DNA of 64,000 bases from Phoronis australis (Eukaryota > Phoronida > Phoronidae): NCBI GenBank assembly GCA_002633005.1, contig NMRA01000152.1, positions 422,833 to 486,832 on the forward strand. Reading direction: 5' to 3'. Made by a program: the position numbers and the translations under genes. Of this stretch, positions 1 through 12,200 are shown piece by piece (position 1 is the first letter of the stretch; every line of letters begins with the position of its first letter). Below the pieces are notes generated by a model, which was not told where the DNA came from, made no database searches, and saw only the letters and a list, made by a program, of their open reading frames with translations.

Positions 1-266
1 ACGTAAAAACCAACACTTGAATATCACTGATCGCCTGACTGCAACCTCTATTTGTTTCAGAACGAAGCTTAGTGACCGGCACTGTGCGGCCCGGAAAAAA
101 CAGATGTAACTGTATTTGGTTATGAGAAAAATGACGAACGATGATGATCTCAGCTCATAGTCTATTATTAAAAGAGGCAATTAACACTTAAGTGTCACTT
201 TATGAAGCTGAATCACGTTCATGACTGTTGGGCTACCGTATGTCGCAACAATTGAAAAAACTCCTT

Positions 267-393
267 AAATAAAACAAGAAGAATGGATCAACTGAAATTT
301 GAAATTTTCGGATGTAATAACTTCTTTTGTTGAGGAAGTTATTACATCCGAAAATTTCAAATTTCAGTTGATCCATTCTTGTTGTTTTATTTA
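267..393. mobile_element. Long palindrome, MITE-like
   Basis: Arms of about 58 nt (267-324 and 335-393) are inverted copies with one mismatch around a 10-nt loop. The outer ends read TAAATAAAACAA and its complement. The near-perfect arms suggest a recent insertion of a foldback element; a flanking TA could be a target duplication. Confidence 0.75.
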
Positions 394-592
394 CCGATTT
401 ATATTCTACATTTCGTGAAACAATAGTATCCTTGGGAGGATCTGGATCGCCTTATTTAGTTTCAGATTTATTTTCTACGTTGAAAAAATCGTCAAATGTA
501 TCAGTAAACAAATCATCTGAAAACATTTTCACGGAACCAAAACATACTGTACTTCGTGGTTACTGAAAAGATCTACAAGACCAGTTCGCCGA

Positions 593-656
593 GGGACTAG
601 ATGTACAATGAGAGTCTGAGAGTCGGGACTAGATGTACAATGAGAGTCTGAGAGTC
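593..656. repeat. Perfect 32-bp tandem duplication
   Basis: Two identical 32-nt units, 593-624 and 625-656, each starting GGGACTAGATGTACAATG. Confidence 0.95.
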
Positions 657-1222
657 AATATCTACATAAATATGCTGGCCTGGTCCGTCGCGAGACGAAT
701 TAAAAACTATTCCCAATACACTTTTTGGTCCCCAGTGGTCGTTTATATGTGTATTTTCCGCATCTTGCTGTTACTCAGTGGCAAAACTTGGCGCACTTTC
801 AGTCAAACAAAACTTGCAGAACACTTGCCTTGGATTGCTCTGGATAAGGCGCTTGACGACCAACGACGAGTCCAATCTTTTCGCTGTTGGTAACATGAGT
901 GATAACCCAAGAAACATTTCCTTAGACATAATGACCCTCAAATGTGTCTTCACACGCCTGAGCATAGAAAAATGAACTCTATCAATGTCAGCTTTCTAGC
1001 GTTTGTGAAGATGTAGGCCTAGCCGCATCTGCGTGCTTGAGAAAGGACCGCCAGCGTCAGAATTCTCGCTGAAATGAGAGCAAACGATATGCTTTTTATG
1101 TTTATTCTATAACATAGAGCAAAATGTGCCGATAGTCAGAAGGGAGTCAGTCACATTCAGTGAATCTGTTGATGTCCCAGAAATGCATCCAATCCTCACG
1201 TGAGCCTATAAGTCTGCATCAC

Positions 1223-1383
1223 TCATCCTGCTAACCACAGGGACATGGCAGCTTCCACCTGCCCGTTGTCTTTCGAAAACCTGGTGATCAACTGCTGTGA
1301 GAGGTTGTCTAGGAAGAGCATTCCCACTGTACTGCTGTAGTGTACTAACTGGAACAAGCAAGTATTGAATAAACGTCCCATGC
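1223..1383 (-). CDS. Unrecognised minus-strand gene, last exon with stop (candidate)
   Basis: The exon follows a CAAGTGTTCAG acceptor and runs 161 nt to TGA at 1223-1225. It encodes GRLFNTCLFQLVHYSSTVG, MLFLDNLSQQLITRF and a C-terminal MSLWLAG. Its phase (two bases first) fits the exon at 2818-2988, making a Gly at the junction. The two together give about 109 residues of a helical-looking C-terminus. No family assigned; the pairing rests on phase, strand and protein-like composition only. Confidence 0.48.
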
Positions 1384-2817
1384 CTGAACACTTGAAACTC
1401 GAAGCTGTAATACTAATGCGCGTTTCACTCTGGTGGGCCTTTCTGCGCAACTACAGAAGACGGCAGTGATGCTTAATTATTACAGTTAGTGTGACGGTCA
1501 GAACCAGGGCTCGTGAGGCCTATTGAACACTACGCGAGTTCCGCAATACTGCTGAGAAAGTACAACCTTCCCGCAATTTCTGGTATTGTGCACTGTTCGC
1601 GCGAACATGATGCTGTGAGTGTCCCCGGGTTCATTCCGTGTTAGGGCGTATCTGGAAATGCATATTATTTTGTATACGTGCCCTTTTTAAGGTACAAATG
1701 CATAGGATCCTTTTATCCGGAAACAAAGGAAATGTGATACAATCATTTACGTTTGCAAACGATGTAATTTTCAGCTAGTTTGCACTGAAACAAGATAAAT
1801 AATATATAAGACAGAAAAATGACATTTGTTAATGACGACAAAAGTTAAAATATACAAAATACAATGAAGAAACTAAATAAGACGGTAAAATACGATCATC
1901 TAATAATATAATATAAACAAGTTACATTAATGGATACCCATATGATACAATAATGAATGACTTGTATAGAGTAACAAAAACAGGATCGAAATGCAACAAA
2001 ATCTAATATAATACGATACAATAGTATGGATACTATAAAATGCAATATGGTAAACGCCCTCGTAAATAAAGTTTAAAACTGGCCATGTGGCACAATATAA
2101 AGTTTCATGAAGGTACATGGGGGATTGAGAGATAGACCTTCACATAAAACATGTTAAAAAGAGAAGAACCACACGGAAAGTTTATGTGAGTACAACACAT
2201 TTTACGGAAATCGCCGGAGTAATGTAATTTCAGCTTTATATGAAAATGAAAACTAACGGTATATTGTAGAAATGTAGGTTTAAGTTATTGCAAAAATAGC
2301 GTACTTTGATTCGAAAACAGATTAATTTATAATTTCTATTAGTAAAAATAATTGAAAATAATTACGCCAACTACCTTTGTTTCAATCAATAACCAAAACA
2401 GTGCCTTCTGCTTCATGAATGGCAGCAACAACGCCTGTGAAAATAATCAAAATCTGCTTTTGTTCAATGAGGTCAAAGCGGCCAACTATCATATTGTGCA
2501 AAAGTACTTTCCACATAATCAAGCCTCAAATGGCTAAACCGATCAGCGCCATCTCGAGGCCTGGGAACGAGGCTGCGGCCACCTGAAATTTAACTGAATT
2601 ATGTTAATTTCGAACATGTTATTGCAGGTCAATTAAATATATTTTTTTGTTTTTTATACGTAAACCCGTCTTTTGAATTGGAAATAGGAAAATAGACTTC
2701 AGAAACTAGGTCTTATACCTTGAACGTTCAAATACTTCAACAGTTCGAAATAGTTTTAGAATAAGACAACAACATAACCACGTGAATGGCGCTTAAAAAC
2801 GACTGAGTAGGCCTTAC
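1384..2817 (-). other. Candidate intron of the unrecognised gene
   Basis: This is the 1.4 kb between the two candidate exons. It is AT-rich, with no further exon in a compatible phase. A stretch at about 2363-2583 also has an AG acceptor-like and a GT donor-like edge on the minus strand, but every frame is broken by stops, so it was not called. Confidence 0.4.
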
Positions 2818-2988
2818 CTTTGTGCTTACGCGCACGATTGCTTAAATCAAAGGCATCAAGTAGCCCCAAGTCAACTGTTTGGCGTCCACAGATGTACTGC
2901 TTATCATGGAATAGCACTGAATTGTGCAAAACTACACTTTCTACAGTACTGGCAAGCAGTTCAGGAAGGTTCACCACCCGGCCATGTA
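2818..2988 (-). CDS. Unrecognised minus-strand gene, penultimate exon (candidate)
   Basis: This 171-nt stretch is open on the minus strand between a TTTGCTAG acceptor and a strong CACAAAG|GTAAGG donor. Read from phase 1 it gives HGRVVNLPELLASTVESVV, then HNSVLFHDKQYICGR and QTVDLGLLDAFDLSNRARKH. This looks like a folded protein segment, with alternating hydrophobic residues and none of the low-complexity composition of the surrounding spurious ORFs. It ends with one base of a codon, which matches the two-base start of the candidate exon at 1223-1383. I do not recognise the family and found no upstream exon between 2988 and 8240. The plus-strand reading of the same stretch also ends near a GTAAGT, but its translation is less protein-like. 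Confidence 0.5.
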
Positions 2989-4518
2989 CTAGCAAACAGC
3001 GTAAGTAACCAACTGTGAACTGAACCTGGTTTCAATCCGTCTATCAGTATGTGATGTATCAGTCTTATGGTTAGGGTAGAGGAGGATTAAGATATGTGAA
3101 GGTTTTTCAAGACAAAAAGTTTACGTCATATCCCCTGGCGCGCCCAGTGTTTACAGTTAAAAATGGTGAGTTACCGATTTTGGGAACTGAACAAGGCCAC
3201 AAGGGACTGCTCCAAGAAAAAGTTTCATTACCAGCAATACGTAAACTAGTAGGTCATCCGCCAGGTTCTCTGCATAAGTTAGGTTAGCGCTTCACACACT
3301 CCGCATGTCTCAAGCTCCAGGATGATTGTAGTTGGCCAAAACTACCAAAAGTTTAAAGATATTCAGTTAAAAAGGAAAGACAAAACATCTCTGAACATAT
3401 CTGGTCAATATCAAGTGTGACAGCTCGTAAGCAAGTCAAAGTGATCGTTTTTACCCCTCGCCTTATCTCTCACTGCCGCAGTTGACTAGTTTTTCCCAAT
3501 GCAACAGAAAATCCTCATACACTTAATTTGTGATGACTCTTTTCAATTTGAATCCACCTGCAATACCATAAAACAAATCAATATAGGTGCGACCTTTGTT
3601 ATACTCTGAAGTGTTTCGTAAACATAACTCAGGTGTTTGATTACTCCTAAACTTGATTATTCCGAAAATAGTTTCATCGGTTTCTTCTCTTTTAAAGTGT
3701 ATGCCTTCGGTTCCAATGGCCGGGCTCAAGCGCTAGTTTACGGCTGAATGCCCTGCACTGTGCATGAGAATCAAAATAGTTAATATAAAATAAAAGGTTA
3801 TAAGTATACTGGTGTGAAAATTATCAGGGATTTAACAAAAATTTCGAATTAGCTTGACCAATTGATGATAGTATGTGATGGAAAGCTAAAATCAAAAGGC
3901 CAAAAATGGCAATTTTTGGTCGCCCCAAATGTGTTAATTACAATTTTTTGTTTAATTTTCTTCAAACTCATACATTTCAATCTTGATTATGCTGATGTCT
4001 GTTGGGACTGTCGGCAACTAACCGCAGATGAGAGGCTCGGCCATTCTAAAATGATCGTTTTCTCACAGGCAGTTTCGTGTTTTCAGCGGTGATTTCACTG
4101 ATCAAAACGGCTCAATAAGCCAAAACTTTGTTAAACATGAAAATTCATCCAATTTTGATGAAAGTTAGCAACGTTTTTAATAAAGTACTTATCTCTTTTA
4201 TGAGCTATCGGCAAATGGGATTGATTCTTAATAAGACTACCACACGGTGTTTTCTGCGAGTCCCACGGTATCCTGGATGGGGCTAACTGAGTCATTTTCG
4301 CACATGCGCAGTTCACTGTTTCAATATTACTGGTAATGTTTGATAACGGGAGTTCAGTATTTGTTCGAGTTGGAAGAAATTAAATACATTAAGGGCCTTC
4401 CAAGGTGTCCCTCTATGCGCAAAAGGTATTTATGACAACGTAGCATTGATGTTTTATAGTCAGTGCGAGGCATTATTCGCCGAAAATCTTCCGCCGTATG
4501 GATCGCCTATAGGAGCTT

Positions 4519-4552
4519 CACAGTCTCTACTGCGGAGCCAGTAGAGACTGTG
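4519..4552. repeat. Hairpin, 14-bp perfect stem
   Basis: CACAGTCTCTACTG (4519-4532) and its exact complement (4539-4552) flank a 6-nt loop. No gene context. It could be a remnant of a foldback element. Confidence 0.85.
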
Positions 4553-6433
4553 GTCACTATCTACTGTGCTTTAGCTGCAGGGTTCGTTGATGAATGTTTA
4601 GCCAAGAAATGTGAATAGATCTTATCAAAAGGTACAAGAAAACTACAGAAAGCTTCACACATGGATGTACAGATCTCGAGTTATTCGAGCATTGCCAGCT
4701 GTTACTGAACACCTGACGCTGTTATATTTCTCGATCACTGAGGAGCAGAAGTCATAGGCCTACTTTGAAGCACCAAAGTATCATACCCTGAATAATGCGC
4801 TTTCAAGGAAGTCACGCATTTCTAAAGATGTGCGTGAATTTTCACCACTCGTCCTTCTGAGCGTCTGTTACCAGGACCAAAGAGAGCGCGGCGCGGAGTC
4901 GGATGCAGTTGTGATGACCGCATTGTTCCATTCAAGCAAGACTCAATTAAGTGTAATTACCGGACCATAAACTGTGGAGTGTAGTAAACATCTCTGCCTG
5001 TACATTAAAGTGGCAAATTTTCAAAATGCATAAACCAGTAATTTTTGTTAACAACGAATGCCATGACGGTATTCAGCTGGAAAAAACGACCATGTATGGT
5101 TTTTGATTTTTAAAAATCTGTCAACCTAATAAGCTAAAAACTACAAACACTGAGTACGATTGAAGATAAACGACAGTGCGCATTGATATACTCGGTGGAT
5201 TTACAAATGCTGTTTCGCCAGCGATCAAAATTAACCACTGTTTTGGTACTTCAAGTTTAAAGAATAAAGATATCAACCTGTTCCCGGTAAGAAAAAACAA
5301 GTAGACAGGAGTATTAAAAATGAAATTAAGAAAACTGGTATGAAACATTTTTAAAACTATAATTGTTCCTATGGGAAGTGTCCTTTTGTGAGGAGAAACA
5401 CACATTAACTTTTTTAGTCATTTTGTAATATTTAAAATGTACCAAGATTACTGCTCTCCACAGTTGCAGGCTGTAGCTCTGTGCAAATGTCAGAGAAATC
5501 CAATTTGGGTGTAATAGGCATTCTTGAACAGTAGTGCTACTAGCTATTACCTTTCCACTTCATTAGATCAGACCTACATCAATACAAAGGGCATGCTGAA
5601 TAGGCATCCTAAAAATTGTCTGGAGCTGAAGGAATTTGAGCAGTGACCAGTGTAAGCGAGAAATTCTCCACATGTTCTTAATTAAGTACCTTAGTTGAAA
5701 TGTTTTTAATCAACATTTATCATTGCTTGATCAATGGGCTGAATTTAGTGATTCAATGTGATGAATTGGCTTTTTAAAATAATTAATCTTTCTGCTCTTA
5801 TTCCAGCACACAGTTGCTTTATAAACGAGCAGTATTGCTTATTCAACCTGTTGCATTACTTATTCAGCGCATTGTTTGTCACGTCCAATCAAAGACAAGT
5901 TTACAGTTAGTACATACCACCGTAAGGAGGCAGCACAGACAAGACAAGACCATGGTGAAACAAGTACTAAGTACAATCTTGGAAACTCATTAGCCTTGCA
6001 CTCGTGTAGTAGACAGTCTTACGTTAGTTTGAGATTTGAGTAGGTACCCCAAGGGATTTTTAGAGGATTAAAACAGCAACTCTGATTTTGTAATATGATA
6101 GAACTACTCATTCTGAAGAAAATAATACTTCATTTTCCAAAATTGGTTGATAAATAAGACGGTTATGGGATTTTATGAATTCCAAAATGTTGTTGCAGAT
6201 TTCATTGACCAAATAACCTTATTTGGAGACCACCTCAAGTCTAAAACATTCCATTAATACATCAAAGACTTGTATAATGTCACCACTGTTCTTCCATACT
6301 CTCACCACAGCAAAGATGAAACTCCTGTCTTTATTAGTTTTCTACTTATGTTCACGTTGATTAAGCAATACCACACATCAAATAAGCAATTCTTCTGTAT
6401 CCGTGAGCCAAAGTGCCATCATTTTTCGGAATA

Positions 6434-6570
6434 CCAGCCCTTCGAACTATCGACCCTTCAGAGTATTGACCATTCAGACTATCGACTCTTTGGATTATCT
6501 ACCTTATTGGACTATCGACCCTTCGAACTATTGCCTACTAGGTGATGCTTAAGTCCTTTGGACTATCAAA
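6434..6570. repeat. Degenerate 15-17 bp minisatellite
   Basis: Six to eight diverged units related to CGACCCTTCGAACTAT, with motifs such as GACTATCGACCCTTCGAAC. Unit length varies between 15 and 17. Confidence 0.7.
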
Positions 6571-7423
6571 CAACCTCCAACTATAATTCTTTACCCTTTG
6601 TGTATGCTAAATGGTACACCTTATTCTCGAGGAAATATGTTTTGAGCCTGGGAACGCCAACCTTTAATGTTGCAGTAATATGTTCCTCAATGTTGCTGGG
6701 TGTGCAACATAATTGGGCCAACTAGCTACCAAACCACCTGGAAGATTTGGATTTTGAGGTAAGCCAAGTGTCGCCATACAATACATGTTCAGAAGGGTGT
6801 CCTTTGTACATTTTCATAGTGTACTCCAAAATATTACCTATTATTGGTAATTGCGTGATCAGTGGTGCTCACTCTAGTGAATGATTGATGAACTACAATG
6901 AACAATAAGGTTTACTGACCCCCATTGTACTAGCCTTTGTTTCTTTAGTAATTTCATCATCAATTTTTGATGAGGAGGATGACGACAATGGTAAGGGTGA
7001 CGATAATGATGAAGTTGTTGTTGCTGTCAGGATCGATGTCAGTGGTGTTGCTTTGTTGTGTTAATCCATGTTACATGATTTACTTACAGTCCTACCAGGT
7101 TGCTGTAAGAACACATAACTTGTGTGTGTGTCTGTTCTCTGTGTTATCTGACAGAGGTCTCTGTATGTTTGAAGATAATTCTCACATCTTCATGATGTGT
7201 TTGCTTGGTCGTTTTAGATATGTCCAACCGTAGATCCACAAATAAAAGTAAATTATGGTGTACTTGCATATGTGTCCTCTTCATTATTGACTGGTCAGTT
7301 ATTTCACCACGTGCCAGTTCATTGGAGGTTTAGTTGTTTTTAAGTTATGAGAGCATTTTGAGTAAAGAAGAATCAGTGTAAGCCAGTGTTGTCTTCAAAC
7401 ATACTTGCATCATTCTAAAATAA

Positions 7424-7566
7424 CATGGGCGGCGCAGCACTGAAAAAAGTGGGGCTAAAACCCCCTCAGCCCCCTTGTAGTGCTCTGCCTTAAACCACGT
7501 GTGGCGTAGCACTGAAAAAAGTGGGGGGCTATGGCCCCCCCAGCCCCCTATGGTGCGCCGCCCATG
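7424..7566. mobile_element. MITE-like element with 13-bp terminal inverted repeats
   Basis: CATGGGCGGCGCA at 7424-7436 is matched by its complement at 7554-7566, and AATAA flanks both ends (7419-7423 and 7567-7571). Inside, GCACTGAAAAAAGTGGGG-like sequence occurs twice, at about 7436 and 7508. It is GC-rich compared with its surroundings. Confidence 0.7.
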
Positions 7567-8240
7567 AATAAGTATAAAGCTCCAATATCTAGCTGTCATC
7601 GTGGATTTCTGTTTTAGCCAGCTACAAAACAGTGCAAAATGCAGCTTTTATTGAAATAAAAGTCTTGTTCCAAAGTCATGTTGACGAAATGTGAGAAGCA
7701 AAGTTTGCTTAATGTGTCTGTGTAGTCTTTAACTGTTCTTTATGCATCTAAGGGGTCAAGCTGAGCAATTATTGCTCCTAATGCCTGATTGTATCACCAT
7801 TCATTAACCCTAACCCCCTGCATAATGGAACAGTCCATCCTTATATAGATCTGTGCAGACTCTTGTCTGCTGCTAGGGATTGTTAGCCTGGAGTTGCTAA
7901 GAAACCTGTAAAAATTGGAGCTGTGTGAATTTAATTGTAACAGTTTCCTGTGTAGATGTAATGTGATATACCTGCTCAGTTTCCGTGGTTAACAACCAAT
8001 TTGGAACTAATTAACAGTGCTGTCAATTGATTTCATTGGTATTTTGTACCATCATTATGGTCAGAACATTGGAAATTAAGCTTCCTTGACAGTGTGGAAT
8101 GTATGGTTTCCATACAAGTAGTTACTTGACAATTTCGATGCCATTTTCTGCAAATCACAGTTCTGATGACATGTAACTGCAAGAAAGTGAACAATGCCTT
8201 CTGATTTGACTGGTATCTGATGGATTGATTGACAGTCGCC

Positions 8241-8628
8241 ATGACTACACCTGTTGGCATTGTCTGGTCACTTTTGTCCCTCATTGTGGCTGGTGTGTGT
8301 TCACTGAGTCTTCTTCAACCCTACTGGTTCATTCATCCACTGACAAGGAATTCTTTTGGTCTCTTCAGCTATTGCCTTCATCATAATGGCGGCGAGAGGT
8401 GGGACAATGGAGTGATAGCCCACATCAAGTCTAACTGCGGGATATACGGTGGATATTTCAACTTTTCCCATTTTCCATCGAGCTCGTTTCAAGCTGCATG
8501 CGTCATGTACGGTGGAGGATGCTTATTCATGTGTCTGGCAGCCATGTTGGCAATCACCGTATTGTGTGTGCCTCAAAAATATGAAGAAGGTCTGGCACTG
8601 TTTGCGGGATATCTTCAGTGCATTGCAG
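8241..8628 (+). CDS. LHFPL: LHFPL-family tetraspan membrane protein, coding exon 1
   Basis: This exon encodes residues 1-129 of a 206-aa protein. ATG at 8241 is in a good context (GCCATGA), and an in-frame TGA lies 15 nt upstream. TM1 is about residues 5-25 (GIVWSLLSLIVAG). The first extracellular loop has QPYW (26-29), FGLFSYC (39-45), C66G67 and the family-typical F-P-S-S/T-F run at 78-83. TM2 is about residues 86-110, and TM3 starts near 118. These are hallmarks of the LHFPL (lipoma HMGIC fusion partner-like) branch of the PMP22/claudin-like four-pass proteins. Vertebrate members include an auxiliary subunit of the hair-cell mechanotransduction channel and one of GABA-A receptors. The donor is GCAG|GTAGGA. 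A 5' UTR exon could join at the GACAG ending at 8235. Which paralogue this is cannot be decided by eye. Confidence 0.9.
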
Positions 8629-11023
8629 GTAGGAGAGTTAGGACGTGTTGTAGTGTAGGAAAGTACCTGTATGAATTTCTTTGGAAACTTTTTAAACGTG
8701 ACGTGTTTTCATGTCTTTTCAACAACCATTATTGTGTAGATGATTCAGTTATTTCATATCCTTATGCTTTCGTTTTTTGATGTATTTTCTGTTTGCACAA
8801 AATTGCTTGAGTGCGTTATTTTAGTTTATTCAGTTACTACTTCATAGAAAATTTCTTGAAGGGTAGTGTTGAAATTTGCACTTGTAGTATGAGGTATTAA
8901 AATAGAAAACGTGATTAATGCATATCCATTGTTGAGGTGTTCCCCGTGTTTTAGCCTCAAATGTTGCCAATTCTACCAGCCTTCCTGGTTTCTATATCCA
9001 CTTTTCATGAGATATTGATGCTTTTAGCCAGGCAGCCAAATTGACACACACTCAAGTGAAGTCGATAAATCAAGCGTATCATCCCATTACAGTTGATCTG
9101 GCCTTTGATTATTTATACATTTACTTTGATGAGTGAAAATAGGTTCACCAATGCGCAAATCCATTTCTCTGACAATCTACTTTCACCGTGGAAAGCCCTT
9201 TCAGTTACACTAGTGTAAGCTGGTTTTATCAGAATTTTTTAAAAATTTGGGATGTAAAGATGTGAGTGGTAAAAATCCTTTAGCTTAGGGAACTATATGA
9301 TAGTCGAATTCTATTTTGTCAACTGTCTAAACAAAATGAAAAGTTAAGAAAACATTACCGCAACTTGATAAATTTACAAATAACCTGTTTTTTCTTAGAT
9401 GCTAATTGATTATGCTTATCCACGTGGGAAAATGATCATTTAGAGTATACTGAGTCGGGGAAAATCATTAAAATTTCTATTGTGATTAATTATTGAATAT
9501 GCTATGATATGTTGAACCTTAATGTTAATGTAGTAATCAGCTTGCTGGTGGCTTGTTACCTGGTCAGTTCAGGTGAAAATGTTAGATAACCACACAGAGT
9601 GTTGTAAGACTGCCATGTAAATTTGCACCGTGTTGATGGAGTTGAGCTCCTTGTACCATGCCAACTGGAAAAAGGTCTGATGCAATCAAAACCCTTCAGT
9701 GGCTTGAGAACTTAAGTACTTATTTCCTAGATTTGCGAAAGAGACATCATGTGGGATTCCATCTCGGGCGTATTTAGTTGTGTGCATTACTGCAAGGTCA
9801 TTTAAAAGTTCATATCCAGTCATGAAACATGATGATTGCATGGAATCTGTGGAAATTTTTTACCTCTTTTTGCGTCAAGGCTCTCAGGGTCGTACAATCA
9901 TCCTCCTCACAGATCTCATTGACAGTGTCGTGGCGGAATTTGATCACCTGGTCTGTATCGTTGGAATTTGAATACAAATTGTACTAATCGTGTGTCAAGA
10001 CAAAATATGGTGCAATTGCTGACGCAATTTTAATGCGCCAGTTAACTTGTGTTAAGCAATGACAGAGTGTCGGCAAAAAAATTATTAACCAGTGACGTGG
10101 GGTACACTGTCTCCTAAAAATATTCTGGGACCTGTAGTTCTCATTATTTAGCTGCACCTCACTTCTTACAAACTCACTAGGTGCTCTCCCATTCAAATTT
10201 CACTGCAAAATCTGTGGGAATGTTGCAGTGGTAAAGCAGTGCTGTACTTGAGTCAAGTCGCCGCCTTGTGTTGCTAAGGCAGGTTACACAATAAAGGTTG
10301 GGACAAACAACAACGGAGCAGCAGCTGTAATTCGTGTTGTTTCTTTTTTTCTTTGTAGTTAACTGATTTTTGCCATTCAAACAATTATAACAAAGTTCAG
10401 TTTTCAATGACAGATTTAGTCAGTGTCTAAAATGGAAGGGGAAAGAATCTTCACTGGACAATTTAATTGGGATGATGCTCATCCTGTTGAGCCGGAAAAT
10501 AATTTAAGATCTAGACGGATAAGAGAGTCTATCTGGGTTAGAAAGAGTGGAAAATTTGGAACAGCCTGACCACCATGCCACCTAGTGTCCAATAACTTCG
10601 GAAGTTGGCTGCTGATAGGAGCCGAAGCTGTCTAGGTGTTATGCTTTCCTGGTTGTGAAAATAAGAAACTATCAATTTGGGAAAGAATCTTGTTGAGAAC
10701 AGACAGCAGTTATCACTGGCATCCATCTTTGCTCCCTAATTCCTAAACAAAAGATGGTGGTCATGTGTCATAAGTTCAGACATGTTGGAAAGTGGCTATT
10801 GTAATCCTGGCTGGTAAGAAGCATTCTTAGTTGTCATTTGAGAAATGATATGTAGAGTTTTTAGTTCTTTTTTAAGGTTCTTGAGCAACACAATTCATAC
10901 ATACATGTACACTGTCAAAGTTGCCTTTACTTCGAGTTTTTGAAGTAAAACGTACAGAACTTGTGCTTCTCTCAAATATTTCCTTTCCATGCCATTAATA
11001 GCAAAATTAATAAGATGTATTTG

Positions 11024-11056
11024 TTCATCATCGTCATCATCATTGCCATCATCATC
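11024..11056. repeat. TCA microsatellite
   Basis: Imperfect run of TCA triplets in the LHFPL intron. Confidence 0.8.
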
Positions 11057-12040
11057 CCTCGAATTTTTTTGTTTCACATGGAACTTATCACGCTCGCGAT
11101 TTCATTGGTAGTACTGAGTTCACGAATAAAGCACCCTCTGTCTGTGGATTAAATCAACAATTGTTCAGGAGAAAAAGACACCGTTTGTAGGAAACGAAAT
11201 GTGGTACATGAAAAAAGAGATAACTTTGTAAGAACTAAACTGATGTCAATGAGAAAAGAACTCCGTTCAGCTATCAAGAAAAGAGTTGTGTTGATGAGAG
11301 GAGAATGCTACTGTATTCCTAAAAAGGCATGTTCACAAGAAAGATTGTCTACCCTAGAGTTTTATTATTTCTTGATATTGACAGAGACTGGCACTGCTAT
11401 GAAATTAACAGTAATAGAGAATTGGAGTATTTGTATATTTTTGTTGCAATGTTTTTGTTAAAACAGTTTTTAATGCAAACTAAAAAAACAAAAAATGGTT
11501 TGTTCAACAAATGGACTCTTTCTCATGATTTCCTATAGACTTTTCTGCTCCTTAAGTTAATTCCATAAATATTCACTTGAGTCAGTTATATTGATCAACA
11601 GAGAACTCCAGCCATGATAAGGGTTATGTGTATTCTGTTTCCTGACTAATAACTTAATAATTACATTAGAACTGAATTCATTGTTGCCTGGTTTTCATTA
11701 CTCCATTCCCGATCAATAGAGATCAGATGAGAACGGCAATCTTAATTACTGCTTACTTAATAATACCTTTCGATTTGTTTGATGACCATAGAAAAATGGA
11801 GGTTCCTTCATGCAATAACATTTCTCCTGTGACAGGCAGTATTTGTTTTATTTCATTGCTGTTTGTTATCATTTCTTATAGCTGGTCAAAACTGTATGTT
11901 CCGTGTAGTCTCATTTTTTATTTTCAGAAGACCTGATGCTTAGATTTTGATAGGATAAACTGTGCATTTCAAAATACAGTTGGTAATTCTCTACTTACTT
12001 GAACGAAAGTAATTGCTAAATTTTCATGTTTCCATTTTTT

Positions 12041-12200
12041 AAAGGCCAATCGCCTTTTTGGCAAGTAATGAAAACTTTAGCAAATGTTGTTTTGAACCAT
12101 TTCCACGCTACAAACCATGCTAGTAATAGCCTAAAATGTTCTTGATTTTTACTTTTGTGGAGAAATTTAACAAAATACAATTTCACTTGTCAGCCATATT
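12041..12200. repeat. Diverged dispersed repeat, copy 1
   Basis: Shares TTTTAAAGGC, then TTTTGTGGAGAAATTTAACA, with 12747-12870. A weaker relative lies at about 19260-19420. The family is unidentified. Confidence 0.45.

Larger units (their letters stand above)
1..1222. other. Left flank, no gene seen
   Basis: It holds a long palindromic element (267-393) and a 32-bp tandem duplication (593-656). ORFs here are short and overlapping on both strands, and were not called. Part may be the 3' UTR of the unrecognised minus-strand gene. Confidence 0.5.
2989..8240. other. Upstream of LHFPL: no confirmed gene
   Basis: This is 5.2 kb with no exon that I can support. It contains a 14-bp-stem hairpin (4519-4552), a degenerate minisatellite (6434-6570) and a MITE-like element (7424-7566). 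It may hold further exons of the unrecognised minus-strand gene and the LHFPL promoter, but I could not identify either. Confidence 0.5.

Noticed and set aside
2352-2537. 61-codon plus-strand ORF, and a minus-strand exon-like segment at the same place
   Set aside because: Splice-like edges exist on the minus strand, but frames are interrupted by stops and the plus-strand translation shows no family features.
2820-3008. Plus-strand reading of the 2818-2988 segment, which ends close to a GTAAGT
   Set aside because: The translation is Ser/Lys/Arg-biased with no continuing exon, while the minus strand has both splice sites and a more protein-like sequence.
3523-3729. 68-codon minus-strand ORF as a further exon of the unrecognised gene
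   Set aside because: It has an AG near its start and a weak GCAG|GTGGAT donor, but no conserved motif I could recognise and no convincing acceptor tract.
8229-8240. A TTG start at 8229 for LHFPL
   Set aside because: Non-ATG and preceded directly by an in-frame TGA. ATG at 8241 has a good context and gives the normal family N-terminus.
8629-8780. Continuation of the LHFPL exon-1 ORF past 8628 to a stop at 8778-8780
   Set aside because: The reading frame runs past a good GTAGGA donor into intron. The family sequence continues instead from 31508, where TM3 and the YPLGLD motif complete the protein.
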